From contig NZ_CP089214.1 of NCBI RefSeq assembly GCF_021183625.1, positions 3,286,001 to 3,350,000 on the forward strand: DNA of 64,000 bases, read 5' to 3'. The translations under genes were made by a program, and so were the position numbers. The notes below the pieces were generated by a model. It searched no databases. It was given only the letters and a program-made list of their open reading frames with translations, and was not told where the DNA came from. Shown here one piece after another: positions 1 through 9,324 of the stretch; within the stretch, counting starts at the first letter, position 1, and each line of letters begins with the position of its first letter. The DNA is from Nocardia asteroides. GTDB taxonomy: Bacteria; Actinomycetota; Actinomycetes; Mycobacteriales; Mycobacteriaceae.

Positions 1-232
1 CGTAGAGCTGCTTGTTCGAGCAGGTGGTGATATCCACCCCGTCGATGAAGATCGACCCGCGCTCCGGGCGCAACAGCCCGATCAGCGACTTCAGGAACAC
101 CGACTTGCCCGTGCCCGAGGGGCCGAGCAGCGCGCTGACCTCACCGGAGGGCAGCGTCAGCGAAACATCCTGCCAAATCCGCTGCGAGCCGAAGGACTTG
201 GTAACTCCCTCGGTCCTGACCTCGACGCCCAC
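1..232 (-). CDS. Mkl/MlaF-type ABC transporter ATP-binding protein, N-terminal part
   Basis: The gene runs off the left edge; the first 77 residues are visible. A GTG at 232 follows a GGAGG six bases upstream. A Walker A motif (GPSGTGKS) lies near residues 32-39, after a strand reading VTKSFGSQ. Family members energise Mce-type lipid importers at the inner membrane. Position supports this: M. tuberculosis mkl lies just beyond rplL, as here. The Walker B and signature motifs are outside the window, so the exact subfamily rests on the P-loop variant and synteny. Confidence 0.75.
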   Translation of the reverse strand, partial: MGVEVRTEGVTKSFGSQRIWQDVSLTLPSGEVSALLGPSGTGKSVFLKSLIGLLRPERGSIFIDGVDITTCSNKQLY

Positions 233-422
233 GCGTACCTCCACACAGTTTCCGGCGAACGGTCCACTGTGGGAGCCGGCGAAGAGCGCCGGTGCGTCAC
301 ATCACAGTGGGTCGGGCCACTGTATCCCATGCTTCTGACCGGGCACACCCCTACCTGACTGGTGAGTAACCCGTGTCGTCGCCGATATCCGCCCAGGTAG
401 GCGCAGGAGAGGCCGAAAAAGC

Positions 423-459
423 CGAACGGGCGGTTCCCTCCAGGGGAACCGCCCGTTCG
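423..459 (-). terminator. Intrinsic terminator after rplL
   Basis: A perfect 16-bp stem (423-438 with 444-459) has a 5-base loop and, reading on the minus strand, is followed by GGCTTTTTCGG. It lies 38 bases beyond the rplL stop and would end the rplJ-rplL transcript. The rest of 233-496 shows no gene. Confidence 0.8.
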
Positions 460-496
460 CATGTCCTCCGCCGATTGGGGGCGGAAAAAGACCGTC

Positions 497-874
497 TTAC
501 TTGACCGACACCTTGGCGCCGGCGCCTTCCAGCTTCTCCTTGGCGGCCTCGGCGGCAGCCTTGTCGACCTTCTCCAGGATGGCCTTCGGCGCGCTCTCGA
601 CGAGGTCCTTGGCCTCCTTCAGCCCCAGGCCGGAGACGATCTCGCGGACCACCTTGATGACCTGGATCTTCTTGTCGCCTGCGCCCTCGAGGACGACGTC
701 GAACTCGTCCTGCTCGGCCTCGGCCTCGGCCGGGGCGGCAGCCGCGGCACCCGCGACGGCGACCGGGGCGGCGGCGGTGACCTCGAACTTGTCCTCGAAC
801 TTCTTCACGAAGTCGGAGAGCTCGAGCAGGGTCATGTTGCCGAAGGTCTCGAGCAGCTCGTCAACGTTGGCCAT
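497..874 (-). CDS. rplL: 50S ribosomal protein bL12 (L7/L12)
   Basis: This 125-residue stalk protein recruits translation factors to the large subunit. The N-terminal dimerisation segment begins [16 protein letters not shown], a short Ala-rich hinge follows near residues 35-50, and the C-terminal factor-binding domain ends in GAKVSVK. The ATG at 874 is chosen over an in-frame upstream ATG because it has a GAAAGGA ribosome-binding site and matches family length. It lies 54 bases downstream of rplJ in the same transcript, as in most bacteria. Confidence 0.97.
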   Translation of the reverse strand: MANVDELLETFGNMTLLELSDFVKKFEDKFEVTAAAPVAVAGAAAAAPAEAEAEQDEFDVVLEGAGDKKIQVIKVVREIVSGLGLKEAKDLVESAPKAILEKVDKAAAEAAKEKLEGAGAKVSVK

Positions 875-928
875 TGTTGTTCCTTTCGAAGTATGTGGTG
901 TGGACGTGGGTGGCAACCACCCGGCGGA

Positions 929-1510
929 TCACTCCGCGGTCTCGGCCTCGGGCTCGGCGGCCTCGGCGGGCGCGGCAGCGCCCGCAGCGCCTTCTTCGGA
1001 GCGCTTCTTCTCCTCCAGCGCGGCGGCCAGCCTGGCCACCTGCGAAGCGGGAGCGGCGAAGAGCCCGGCGGCCTTGGCCAGGTTGCCCTTGAGCGCGCCT
1101 GCCAGCTTGGCCAGCAGCACCTCGCGGGACTCCAGGTCGGCGATCCGCTCGACCTCGGACACGGACAGCGGCGCGCCGTCCATGTACCCGCCCTTGATGA
1201 CGAGGGCCTTGTTGTCCTTCGCGAACGCCTTCAGCGCCTTCGCCGCCTCGACCGGCTCACCGCTGACGAAGGTGATGGCGGTGGGGCCGACGAACAGCTC
1301 GTCCAGGCCTTGCACGCCCGCTTCCGCAGCGGCGCGCTTGACCAGGGTGTTCTTGGCGACGGAGTAGGTGGCCTCGGAACCGAGGGCCCGGCGCAGCTCG
1401 GTCAGCTTGCCGACCGAAAGACCACGGTATTCCGTGATCACGGTGGCGGTGGAGCTCCGGAACTGCTCCGTGATCTCCGCGACCGCGGTGATCTTCTCGG
1501 CATTCGCCAT
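929..1510 (-). CDS. rplJ: 50S ribosomal protein uL10
   Basis: L10 anchors L7/L12 dimers to 23S rRNA at the stalk base. The protein is 193 residues; it starts [17 protein letters not shown] and has the conserved YRGLSV strand near residue 32. The C-terminal third is an Ala/Glu-rich helix, where L12 binds. The ATG at 1510 follows a GGAGG. A longer reading frame upstream is ignored because it runs through the leader. It forms a two-gene unit with rplL, separate from rplK-rplA, and a 267-base leader precedes it. Confidence 0.96.
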   Translation of the reverse strand: MANAEKITAVAEITEQFRSSTATVITEYRGLSVGKLTELRRALGSEATYSVAKNTLVKRAAAEAGVQGLDELFVGPTAITFVSGEPVEAAKALKAFAKDNKALVIKGGYMDGAPLSVSEVERIADLESREVLLAKLAGALKGNLAKAAGLFAAPASQVARLAAALEEKKRSEEGAAGAAAPAEAAEPEAETAE

Positions 1511-1777
1511 ACTTCGCCTCCTCTCTCGATGGTCGGTACGTGACGTACCACCGAACGAATGGGCCGGCGAAAGAACAAGCGCCCCGGACGCAGAGCGTTC
1601 CGGGGCGCACAGGAAACACCGTGCCGGACACTGCCCGGCGAACGGAATCCCGACCTCGGCTCTCCCTGCGTGGGCCGCCGGCACTCTGGCCGGACCTTCG
1701 ACCGATTCCGTGCGGAATCGACGACCAACGGTCTTCGGTAGAACGATGGGGGGTGGGTGCGAACGTGCCGCACACCG
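1511..1777 (-). promoter_or_regulatory. Long 5' leader of rplJ-rplL with attenuator-like hairpins
   Basis: About 267 bases separate the predicted start site from rplJ. A hairpin with a perfect 10-bp stem (1579-1588 with 1599-1608) is followed on the minus strand by TTGTTCTTT, resembling a terminator, and a smaller palindrome (GGTACGT/ACGTACC) lies near 1534-1549, just upstream of the rplJ ribosome-binding site. L10 autoregulates its operon through leader RNA in many bacteria; that this leader works the same way is inference. No coding sequence is recognised in 1511-1884. Confidence 0.5.
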
Positions 1778-1783
1778 TTGTCC

Positions 1784-1812
1784 AGTCTACATATGTCGTG
1801 GGTAAATCCCAA
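1784..1812 (-). promoter_or_regulatory. Predicted promoter of rplJ-rplL
   Basis: On the minus strand a -35 box TTGGGA (1812-1807), a 17-base spacer and a -10 box TAGACT (1789-1784) lie 274 bases upstream of rplJ, in the only AT-rich patch of the rplA-rplJ gap. Transcription would begin near 1777. Confidence 0.5.
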
Positions 1813-1884
1813 AACGGCCGGAAAAGCACAGCGGCGGGAACGCGAATCGCGTTCCCGCCGCGGCGGTTTCGTGCAGGGCGAGGA

Positions 1885-2598
1885 CTACGCCTCGTCCTCC
1901 AGGAGGTTGCGGGTGCGGTTCGGGTCCACCGGGATGCCCGGGCCGGTGTTCGTCGACACCGTCACCTTCTTGACGTAGCGCCCCTTCGCGGTCGACGGCT
2001 TGGCGCGCAGGATCTCGTCCAGCGCGGCGCCGTAGTTCTCCACCAGCTTGGCATCGTCGAACGAGGCCTTGCCGATGACGAAGTGCAGGTTGGCCTGCTT
2101 GTCGACCCGGAAGTTGATCTTGCCGCCCTTGATGTCGGCCACGGCCTTGGTCACGTCGTTGGTGACCGTGCCGGTCTTCGGGTTCGGCATCAGGCCGCGC
2201 GGGCCGAGGACGCGCGCGATCCGGCCGACCTTGGCCATCTGGTCCGGGGTGGCGATCGCGGCGTCGAAGTCGAGCCAGCCGCCCTGGATCCGCTCGATCA
2301 GCTCCTCGGCGCCGACCGCGTCCGCACCGGCGGCCTCGGCCTCGGCGGCCTTCTCGCCCGCGGCGAATACGATGACCCGCGCGGTCTTGCCGGTGCCGTG
2401 CGGCAGGTTCACGGTGCCGCGGACCATCTGGTCGGCCTTGCGGGGATCCACCCCGAGCCGGACAGCGACCTCGACGGTCGCGTCGGTCTTGGTGGTGGCG
2501 GTCTCCTTGGCCAGCTTCGCGGCGGCCAGCGGGGAGTAGAGCGTGTTGCGATCGACCTTCTCGGCCGCGGCGAGGTACGCCTTGCTGCGCTTTGCCAT
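1885..2598 (-). CDS. rplA: 50S ribosomal protein uL1
   Basis: L1 binds 23S rRNA at the mobile E-site stalk and in many bacteria represses its own rplK-rplA mRNA. The 237-residue length is normal. It begins [14 protein letters not shown], contains the family motif [12 protein letters not shown] in the middle and [14 protein letters not shown] toward the C-terminus. The ATG at 2598 has a GAAAGAGGA site upstream. It is last in the secE-nusG-rplK-rplA run, 80 bases after rplK. Confidence 0.97.
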   Translation of the reverse strand: MAKRSKAYLAAAEKVDRNTLYSPLAAAKLAKETATTKTDATVEVAVRLGVDPRKADQMVRGTVNLPHGTGKTARVIVFAAGEKAAEAEAAGADAVGAEELIERIQGGWLDFDAAIATPDQMAKVGRIARVLGPRGLMPNPKTGTVTNDVTKAVADIKGGKINFRVDKQANLHFVIGKASFDDAKLVENYGAALDEILRAKPSTAKGRYVKKVTVSTNTGPGIPVDPNRTRNLLEDEA

Positions 2599-2678
2599 GT
2601 TTGTCTGTCCTCTTTCGAAAAGTCAGCGGTGGTTGTCGGGCCTGGCCGGCCCTCCCACGGGGAGCGAGCGGAGTGCGC

Positions 2679-3113
2679 TCAGCTCTGGACGGTGATCCCC
2701 ATCGACCTGGCGGTGCCTGCGATGATCTTGGTCGCCTGCTCCAGGTCGTTGGCGTTCAGGTCTTCCTGCTTGGTCTTGGCGATCTCGCGCACCTGGTCCA
2801 GGGTCACCGTGGCGACCTTGAGGCGGTGCGGCTCGGCCGAGCCCTTCTCGACGCCTGCGGCCTTCAGCAGCAGCTTCGCGGCAGGCGGGGTCTTCAGCTT
2901 GAAGTCGAAGGACCGGTCCTCGTACACCGAGATCTCGACCGGGATGACGTTGCCACGCTGCGACTCGGTCGCGGCGTTGTACGCCTTGCAGAACTCCATG
3001 ATGTTGACGCCGTGCTGGCCGAGCGCGGGGCCCACCGGGGGGGCGGGATTCGCCATTCCGGCCTTGATCTGCAGCTTGATGATCCCGGCGAGCTTCTTCT
3101 TCTTGGGGGGCAT
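2679..3113 (-). CDS. rplK: 50S ribosomal protein uL11
   Basis: L11 forms the GTPase-associated centre with 23S rRNA and is the target region for thiopeptides. The protein has 144 residues: the N-terminal domain contains the proline-rich segment [18 protein letters not shown], and the C-terminal RNA-binding domain ends [10 protein letters not shown]. The ATG at 3113 ([10 protein letters not shown]) follows GAGGAAAG. It lies 53 bases downstream of nusG, the classical arrangement. Confidence 0.97.
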   Translation of the reverse strand: MPPKKKKLAGIIKLQIKAGMANPAPPVGPALGQHGVNIMEFCKAYNAATESQRGNVIPVEISVYEDRSFDFKLKTPPAAKLLLKAAGVEKGSAEPHRLKVATVTLDQVREIAKTKQEDLNANDLEQATKIIAGTARSMGITVQS

Positions 3114-3166
3114 CTTTCTTTCCTCGGTTGTCGGTCGTGCTTTCCTACAGAGCGGCTCTGCAAGTA

Positions 3167-4129
<963 letters not shown>

Positions 4130-4516
4130 TCAGCCGAACAGCCAGTCGACACCCTTGATGAACGCCACATCGACCCCGGCGATGAACGCGACCATGAAGA
4201 CCACGAACACCAGAACAACGATCGTGTAGGTGATCATCTGCTTCCGGTTGGGCCAGATCACCTTGCGCAGTTCCGCGACGACCTCGCGCAGGAACTTGAT
4301 CAGGCGCTTGAACGGATTGCCCGTTCCCTCGCGCCGGGCCTTGGCGGCGGGCTTGGCAGCCGGACGTTCGATCGTGGCCACCGAACCGGCGTCGGCCGAC
4401 GAGACAACGCGGCTCCGCCGCGCGGACCGTTTGCCGCTCGGCCGAGTCGATGCGGCGGTGTCCTCACCGTCGTCGGACGCATGCGCGCCGTGGCGAGTAT
4501 CCCGCTCGTCGCTCAC
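4130..4516 (-). CDS. secE: Preprotein translocase subunit SecE
   Basis: SecE is the small clamp subunit of the SecYEG channel. The 128-residue protein has a charged Ala/Arg-rich N-terminal tail of about 70 residues, the conserved amphipathic helix FLREVVAELRKVIWPNRKQ, and one C-terminal membrane span (YTIVVLVFVVFMVAFI). The GTG at 4516 is preceded by GAGAGGA. A longer frame exists upstream but would run through tRNA-Trp, so it is rejected. tRNA-Trp sits 31 bases upstream and is probably co-transcribed. Confidence 0.95.
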   Translation of the reverse strand: MSDERDTRHGAHASDDGEDTAASTRPSGKRSARRSRVVSSADAGSVATIERPAAKPAAKARREGTGNPFKRLIKFLREVVAELRKVIWPNRKQMITYTIVVLVFVVFMVAFIAGVDVAFIKGVDWLFG

Positions 4517-4547
4517 GTCGATCCTCTCTCGTCGCCGGCATTGAGGG

Positions 4548-4620
<73 letters not shown>

Positions 4621-4678
4621 TCGGTCGGACCGATGCTGCCCGTGAGCTCGCCGGGCCCGACCACATTTCCCATCTGAA

Positions 4679-4684
4679 ATTATA
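4679..4684 (-). promoter_or_regulatory. Consensus -10 box upstream of tRNA-Trp/secE
   Basis: The minus strand reads TATAAT, a perfect -10 hexamer, 58 bases upstream of tRNA-Trp. No convincing -35 box is visible at 16-18 bases. It probably drives trpT-secE-nusG and perhaps on to rplK-rplA. Confidence 0.55.
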
Positions 4685-4805
4685 GTTTCGGTCCCACACA
4701 ACACGCGCGCCACTCCTCAGAGCAGCGCGCTACGACCGGTGATCCCAGATTCCCGAGTGTACGTTACCGTCCACCCGATAAGCCAATCCGGCACCGAGCC
4801 GCAGG

Positions 4806-5843
4806 TCAGGACAGCTGCACCGTCGCGGTCGCGCGGCCGAAGATCTTGCGGCCCGCCGACTTCGCCACGATGGCGACGACCGCGGTCCGCGCCTCCGGAT
4901 CCACCGACTTCACCTTACCGGTGTACTCGATCTCGGCGGGAGAGTCGGCGCCGACGAAGACCGGGCTGGTGAACCGGACGTTGTACTCCTTGACCGCGCC
5001 CGGATCGCCGAGCCACGAGGTGACGAAGCCGCCGCCGAGCCCCATGGTGAGCATGCCGTGGCCGACCACGTTGTCCAGCCCGACCAGCTTGACGACCTCG
5101 TCGCTCCAGTGGATCGGGTTGGCGTCGCCGGAGACGCCCGCGTAGTTCACCAGGTCGCCGCGGGTGAGCCGGACGGTGCGCGGCGGCAGCTCGGCGCCGA
5201 CCTCGACGTCGGCGAGGGACAGCGCGTGCTTGCTCGCGGTGATGCCGTCGGCCGGCGGCACCGGCGCCGCCGTGACGGTCGGCGCGCTGTGCGCGGGCTC
5301 GTCGTCGCCCATGCCGTGCATGAGCACCTTGCGGACGGCCACGTTCACGTTCGGGTCGATGTCGCCGCCGGTGCGGCCGACCAGCGTGGTGTAGGTGGTG
5401 AGCACCAGCTCACCCGCCGCGTCCGAGACGATGTTCTTGGTGACGATGATGTCGCCGCCGAACGCCTGCCGGAACGAGTCCAGGTAGACGTCGCAGATCA
5501 GCTTGTCGCCGACCGCGATCGGGCGGTGGAACTCCAGCACCTGGTCGGTCTGCATGATCTGGCTCAGGTCGTAGCCGGTGACCACGTTCTCGAACAGCTT
5601 GCGCTGGGCCAGGATGCCGACCAGCGAGATGAAGGTGAGCGGAGCGAGCAGCCCGGGGTAGCCGTACTCGCGGGCGACATCTTCCTCCCAGTGCACCGGG
5701 TGGTAGTCCTGCACGGCCCGCGCGTACTCGCGCACCTTCTCGCGCCCGACCTCGTAGTAGTCGTCGACGCGGTAGTGATGACCGACCATCGCCGCCGCGT
5801 GCGCGGCCGGATCGACTTCGGTGGTGCCGGTGTTCGATGTCAC
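4806..5843 (-). CDS. Fused (3R)-hydroxyacyl-ACP dehydratase HadA-HadB
   Basis: This single 345-residue protein carries two MaoC-like hotdog halves. Residues about 20-165 resemble mycobacterial HadA (HHYRVDDYYEVGREKVREYA, then GLLAPLTFISLVGILAQ); after a Pro/Ala linker, residues about 205-345 resemble HadB (LVNYAGVSGDANPIHW, HGMLTMGLGGGFVTSW). HadAB removes water from 3-hydroxyacyl-ACP in the FAS-II system that lengthens mycolic acid chains. The HadB half carries the hydratase pair Asp240/His245; the HadA half has Asp46/His51 at the equivalent place. The GTG at 5843 is assigned by homologue length; no strong ribosome-binding site is visible. Mycobacteria have separate hadA, hadB and hadC here; no hadC is present. 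Confidence 0.93.
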   Translation of the reverse strand: MTSNTGTTEVDPAAHAAAMVGHHYRVDDYYEVGREKVREYARAVQDYHPVHWEEDVAREYGYPGLLAPLTFISLVGILAQRKLFENVVTGYDLSQIMQTDQVLEFHRPIAVGDKLICDVYLDSFRQAFGGDIIVTKNIVSDAAGELVLTTYTTLVGRTGGDIDPNVNVAVRKVLMHGMGDDEPAHSAPTVTAAPVPPADGITASKHALSLADVEVGAELPPRTVRLTRGDLVNYAGVSGDANPIHWSDEVVKLVGLDNVVGHGMLTMGLGGGFVTSWLGDPGAVKEYNVRFTSPVFVGADSPAEIEYTGKVKSVDPEARTAVVAIVAKSAGRKIFGRATATVQLS

Positions 5844-5983
5844 GGGAGGGACTGTACCTATCTGACCCCGGACGCCGGGATCTCGTCGGACGGTTACCGC
5901 CACGGTCCGCCAACGCGAGCGGGGCCGGACATGACGTCCGACCCCGGCGGGCTGTTCACGCGGCAGTGGTCACGCGTGCCAGA

Positions 5984-6154
5984 TCAGCGCGATTCGCGGT
6001 GCGCCCGGTGCGTACCGCAGTTCGGGCAGAACTTCTTGAGTTCCAGCCGATCCGGGTCGTTGCGCCGGTTCTTCTTGGTGATGTAGTTGCGATGCTTGCA
6101 CTGCTCGCAGGCCAGAGTGATCTTCGGCCGGACATCAGTGGACTTCGCGGCCAC
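5984..6154 (-). CDS. rpmG: 50S ribosomal protein bL33
   Basis: This 56-residue protein starts at a GTG (6154) and reads [19 protein letters not shown], ending in [14 protein letters not shown]. Two CxxC pairs (Cys16/19 and Cys43/46) mark it as the zinc-binding C+ form of L33. It lies between tRNA-Met and hadAB, exactly the rpmG2 position in mycobacteria. The frame is intact and the basic composition fits a ribosomal protein. Confidence 0.95.
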
Positions 6155-6195
6155 GGCTTTGCCTTCTTTCCGGTGTTCGGTGCGTACTCTCTACA

Positions 6196-6271
6196 TGGTA
6201 GCGATGGCCGGACTTGAACCGGCGACACAACGATTATGAGTCGTTTGCTCTACCGACTGAGCTACACCGCC
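6196..6271 (-). tRNA. tRNA-Met (anticodon CAT), CCA encoded
   Basis: The cloverleaf has acceptor strands GGCGGTG (6265-6271) and CATCGCT (6200-6206), anticodon loop with CAT, discriminator A and an encoded CCA (6196-6198). The first acceptor pair is a G-U wobble rather than the C-A mismatch of initiators, so this is an elongator tRNA or a CAT tRNA for Ile. Confidence 0.95.
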
Positions 6272-6289
6272 TTGTGCACGGGAATTGCG

Positions 6290-6362
6290 AGCCCCCTAAC
6301 GGAATCGAACCGTTGACCTTTTCCTTACCATGGAAACGCTCTACCGACTGAGCTAAGGGGGC
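6290..6362 (-). tRNA. tRNA-Thr (anticodon GGT)
   Basis: A 73-base cloverleaf: acceptor GCCCCCT (6356-6362) pairs with AGGGGGC (6291-6297), anticodon stem TTTCC/GGAAA with loop ATGGTAA. CCA is not encoded. It sits 18 bases upstream of tRNA-Met. Confidence 0.96.
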
Positions 6363-6480
6363 ATGACTGCGCTCGCACCGAACTCGGAGGACGTCCGTGT
6401 CGGTGGCTCGAAGTCTTGAACGAGGTTACACACTCCCCCGTCGCCGCACCAAATCGCCTGGTGAGAGGCGGTAAACGGCG

Positions 6481-6513
6481 AAGTCCCCGCCGACCGTGAT
6501 CGACGGGGACTTC
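6481..6513 (-). terminator. Hairpin after tRNA-Tyr
   Basis: A 9-bp inverted repeat (AAGTCCCCG at 6481-6489, CGGGGACTT at 6505-6513) follows tRNA-Tyr on the minus strand by 4 bases. Its tail is only weakly T-rich (CGCCGTTTACC), so it may act as a terminator or as a processing signal. Confidence 0.5.
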
Positions 6514-6517
6514 GGGG

Positions 6518-6600
6518 TGGCAGATGTAGGATTCGAACCTACGTAGGCTTTCGCCGACGGATTTACAGTCCGCTCCCATTGGCCGCTCGGGCAATCTGCC
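6518..6600 (-). tRNA. tRNA-Tyr (anticodon GTA)
   Basis: An 83-base class II tRNA with a long variable arm. Acceptor GGCAGAT (6594-6600) pairs with ATCTGCC (6519-6525); the anticodon stem CGGACT/ATCCG encloses GTA. CCA is not encoded. Confidence 0.95.
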
Positions 6601-6715
6601 GTGGCACCTCAGTGCGATGAGCAGAATACATCCCGGGGCCCCCCGGATTGCAAACCACCAGGTCACGCGCGCTAATGTGCCCGGTGCATACATACCTCGG
6701 GGACAGGAGCACAGC

Positions 6716-7207
6716 GTGGCCGATTCGTCGTTCGATGTCGTGAGCAAGGTCGACCGCCAGGAGGTCGACAACGCGCTGCAGCAGGCCGCGAAGGAGCTGG
6801 GCACCCGGTACGACTTCCGCGGCACCGGCGCCTCCATCGAGTGGTCCGGTGACGACAAGGTCGTGCTCAGCGCCGACGCCGAGGAGCGGGTGAAGGCGGC
6901 GCTCGAGGTCTTCAAGGAGAAGCTGATCCGGCGGGACATCTCGCTCAAGGCGTTCGAGGCGGGCGAGCCCGCGGTCTCCGGCAAGATCTACAAGGTCACC
7001 GGGACGCTGGTGCAGGGCATCGACACCGAGCACGCCAAGAAGATCACCAAGAAGATCAGGGACGAGGGGCCGAAGGGCGTCAAGGCCCAGGTCCAGGGCG
7101 AGGAGCTGCGGGTGAGCAGCAAGAAGCGGGACGACCTGCAGGCGGTGATCTCGCTGCTCAAGGGCGAGGACTTCGGGATCGCGCTGCAGTTCGTGAACTA
7201 CCGCTAG
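6716..7207 (+). CDS. YajQ family nucleotide-binding protein
   Basis: The 163-residue length and sequence fit the YajQ/UPF0234 family: [20 protein letters not shown] at the start, [13 protein letters not shown] after residue 25, LQFVNYR at the end. Family members have two ferredoxin-like folds; some bind cyclic di-GMP, but that is not shown for actinobacteria. The GTG at 6716 follows GGACAGGAG and is preferred to an in-frame ATG at 6617, which lies in the tRNA-Tyr promoter area. The gene converges with htpX; their stop codons share the tetranucleotide CTAG. Confidence 0.9.
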   Translation: MADSSFDVVSKVDRQEVDNALQQAAKELGTRYDFRGTGASIEWSGDDKVVLSADAEERVKAALEVFKEKLIRRDISLKAFEAGEPAVSGKIYKVTGTLVQGIDTEHAKKITKKIRDEGPKGVKAQVQGEELRVSSKKRDDLQAVISLLKGEDFGIALQFVNYR

Positions 7208-8082
7208 GGCAGGCGGCGGCCGCCGGCCAGCTCCTCCAGCCGGGCGATCCGGTCGGCGATCGGCGGATGCGTGGAGAAGAGCCTTGCGCCGCGCTCGCCG
7301 ACCCGGAACGGGTTGGCGATCATCAGGTGCGACTGCGCCGTGAGCTGCGGCTCCGGCGGCAGCGGCGCCGCCTGCGTGCCGCGCTCCAGCTTGCGCAGCG
7401 CGGAGGCGAGCGCCAGCGGGTCGCCGGTCAGCTCGGCGCCGGACTGGTCGGCCTGGTACTCCCGCGACCGGGAGACCGCCAGCTTGACCAGCGCGGCCGC
7501 GATCGGGCCGAGCAGCGAGAGCAGCAGCACCCCGATCAGGTTCGGCCCGCCGTCCCGGTTGCCGCCGAAGAACGAGGTGATGTAGGCCAGGTTCGCCAAG
7601 CCGGAGATCACCGCGGCGAGCGCGCCGGCGACCGACGAGATCAGGATGTCGCGGTTGTAGACGTGCGAGAGCTCGTGGCCGAGCACCGCGCGCAGCTCAC
7701 GCTCGTCGAGCAGCTGCAGGATGCCGCTGGTGCAGCAGACCGCGGCGTGCCGCGGGTTGCGGCCGGTCGCGAAGGCGTTCGGGGCGTTGGTCGGGCTGAT
7801 GTAGAGCCGCGGCATGGGCTGGCGGGCGAGCGTCGCGAGCTCGCGGACGATCCGGTAGATGACCGGCGCCTCCAGCTCGGAGACCGGCTGGGCGTGCATG
7901 GCCTTGAGCGCCAGCCGATCGCTGTTGAAGTACGCGTACGCGTTGGTGCCGACGGCGATCAGCACCGCGATCACCAGGATCACCGGATTCCGGAACAGGG
8001 CGCCGGCCAGCACGATCAGGGCGGAGAGCCCGACCATGAGGCCGAAGGTCTTCAGTCCGTTGGCGTAGCCGTGCCCGTGCAT
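7204..8082 (-). CDS. htpX: Membrane zinc metalloprotease HtpX
   Basis: HtpX is a stress-linked inner-membrane endopeptidase that degrades damaged membrane proteins. The 292-residue protein has two N-terminal spans (residues about 10-30 and 32-52), the zinc motif [10 protein letters not shown] near residue 135, two more spans (about 150-170 and 180-205), and the downstream Glu-bearing segment [15 protein letters not shown]. It starts at an ATG (8082). The gene order next to a polyprenyl synthase and menJ matches M. tuberculosis htpX-grcC1-menJ. Confidence 0.93.
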   Translation of the reverse strand: MHGHGYANGLKTFGLMVGLSALIVLAGALFRNPVILVIAVLIAVGTNAYAYFNSDRLALKAMHAQPVSELEAPVIYRIVRELATLARQPMPRLYISPTNAPNAFATGRNPRHAAVCCTSGILQLLDERELRAVLGHELSHVYNRDILISSVAGALAAVISGLANLAYITSFFGGNRDGGPNLIGVLLLSLLGPIAAALVKLAVSRSREYQADQSGAELTGDPLALASALRKLERGTQAAPLPPEPQLTAQSHLMIANPFRVGERGARLFSTHPPIADRIARLEELAGGRRLP

Positions 8083-8145
8083 TCCGCTCCTCGCCCCCCG
8101 CGATCCCCCTTCTCACCCTTGCTGTCCTAGGCGACAACGACCCGG

Positions 8146-8171
8146 ACCCCGTGCGGAGTTCCGCACGGGGT
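8146..8171 (-). terminator. Hairpin after the polyprenyl synthase gene
   Basis: A perfect 12-bp stem (8146-8157 with 8160-8171) with a two-base gap lies 18 bases beyond the synthase stop. It has no T-run, as is common for actinobacterial terminators. Confidence 0.6.
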
Positions 8172-8188
8172 GGGTCGATCGGGGTGAT

Positions 8189-9211
8189 TCAGCCGACGCG
8201 CTCGATGGTGTAGCGGACCAGCTGCTCCAGCGCGTCGTTGGCCGGGCCCGCGGGCAGCGCGGCCAGCTCGGCGTAGGCGAGGTCGGCGTAGCCGCGCAGC
8301 TTCTCCCCCGCCTCGACCAGGCCGCGCGAGCCGGCGAGCAGGGCAAGCGCCTCGCTCACCTCCTCGTCGCTGCTCAGCGGGCGGGCGAGCAGGGTGCGCA
8401 GCCGGTCGCCGACCGGCCCCTCCTCGCGCAGCGCGTACAGCACCGGCAGGGTGTGCACGCCCTCGCGCAGGTCGGTGCCTGGCGTCTTGCCGGACTGCTC
8501 GGCGGCCGAGGAGATGTCGATGATGTCGTCGGAGATCTGGAAGGCGGTACCGACCGCGTCGCCGAGCCGGGCCAGCCGCTCGACGTGCTCGGGATCACCG
8601 CCGGAGAAGGTGCCGCCGAAGCGCCCGGCCGCGGCGATCAGCGAGCCGGTCTTCTCCCAGACCACGCGCAGGTAGTGCTCGACCGGGTCCTGCCGCTCGG
8701 CGGCGCCGATGGTCTCCCGCATCTGGCCGGTGACCAGCTCGGCGAAGGTCTCGGCGATGATCCGCACCGCGTCCGGGCCGAGCGTGGAGGTGAGCCGGGA
8801 GGCGTGCGCGAAGAGGTAGTCGCCCGCCAGGATGGCGAAGCTGTTGCCCCAGCGGGCGTTGACGCTGGGGGCGCCGCGGCGCAGCTGTGCCTCGTCCATC
8901 ACATCGTCGTGGTAGAGCGTCGCGAGGTGCACCAGCTCGACCACGGTGCCCGCGGTGATCAGGTCCGGGTCGGTGGGGCGCGGGCCGAGCTGTCCGGTGA
9001 GGATCGTGAAGAGCGGGCGGAACCGCTTGCCGCCCGCCTTGGCGAGGTGCAGCGCGGCCTCCTGGAGGAAGTCCGCGCCGTCGGAGAGCTCCTCGACCAG
9101 CAGGTTCTCCACGGCGGCGAGGCCGGTGCGAACGGTCTCGGCGAGTTTGTCGTCGCCGAGTTCGACCCCGCCCACCACCGTGTTCCCCGCGCTCACAGCC
9201 GATGTACTCAT
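8189..9211 (-). CDS. trans-polyprenyl diphosphate synthase (GrcC1-like)
   Basis: The 340-residue protein condenses isopentenyl diphosphate onto allylic diphosphates; in this context the product is probably the menaquinone side chain. The first Asp-rich motif is HDDVMDEA (Asp102, Asp103, Asp106) and the second QISDDIIDIS near residue 230; GKRFRP near residue 61 binds diphosphate. The ATG at 9211 with GGGAGAAGAG upstream is preferred to an ATG 19 codons earlier. It is divergent from menJ. Product chain length cannot be read from sequence. Confidence 0.9.
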   Translation of the reverse strand: MSTSAVSAGNTVVGGVELGDDKLAETVRTGLAAVENLLVEELSDGADFLQEAALHLAKAGGKRFRPLFTILTGQLGPRPTDPDLITAGTVVELVHLATLYHDDVMDEAQLRRGAPSVNARWGNSFAILAGDYLFAHASRLTSTLGPDAVRIIAETFAELVTGQMRETIGAAERQDPVEHYLRVVWEKTGSLIAAAGRFGGTFSGGDPEHVERLARLGDAVGTAFQISDDIIDISSAAEQSGKTPGTDLREGVHTLPVLYALREEGPVGDRLRTLLARPLSSDEEVSEALALLAGSRGLVEAGEKLRGYADLAYAELAALPAGPANDALEQLVRYTIERVG

Positions 9212-9324
9212 CTCTTCTCCCAGCGACGCGTCCGACCCCACGGTAGAGAACCTAGCCTGTCGCGGCACGGCCGCCCATGAACACCGTCACTTGCGCGCGG
9301 GCGCGGCCCTGCGAGGATGGAGCA

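Noticed and set aside
461..1543. 360-residue plus-strand reading frame over rplL and rplJ
   Set aside because: It is antisense to two well-supported ribosomal genes and has no motifs.
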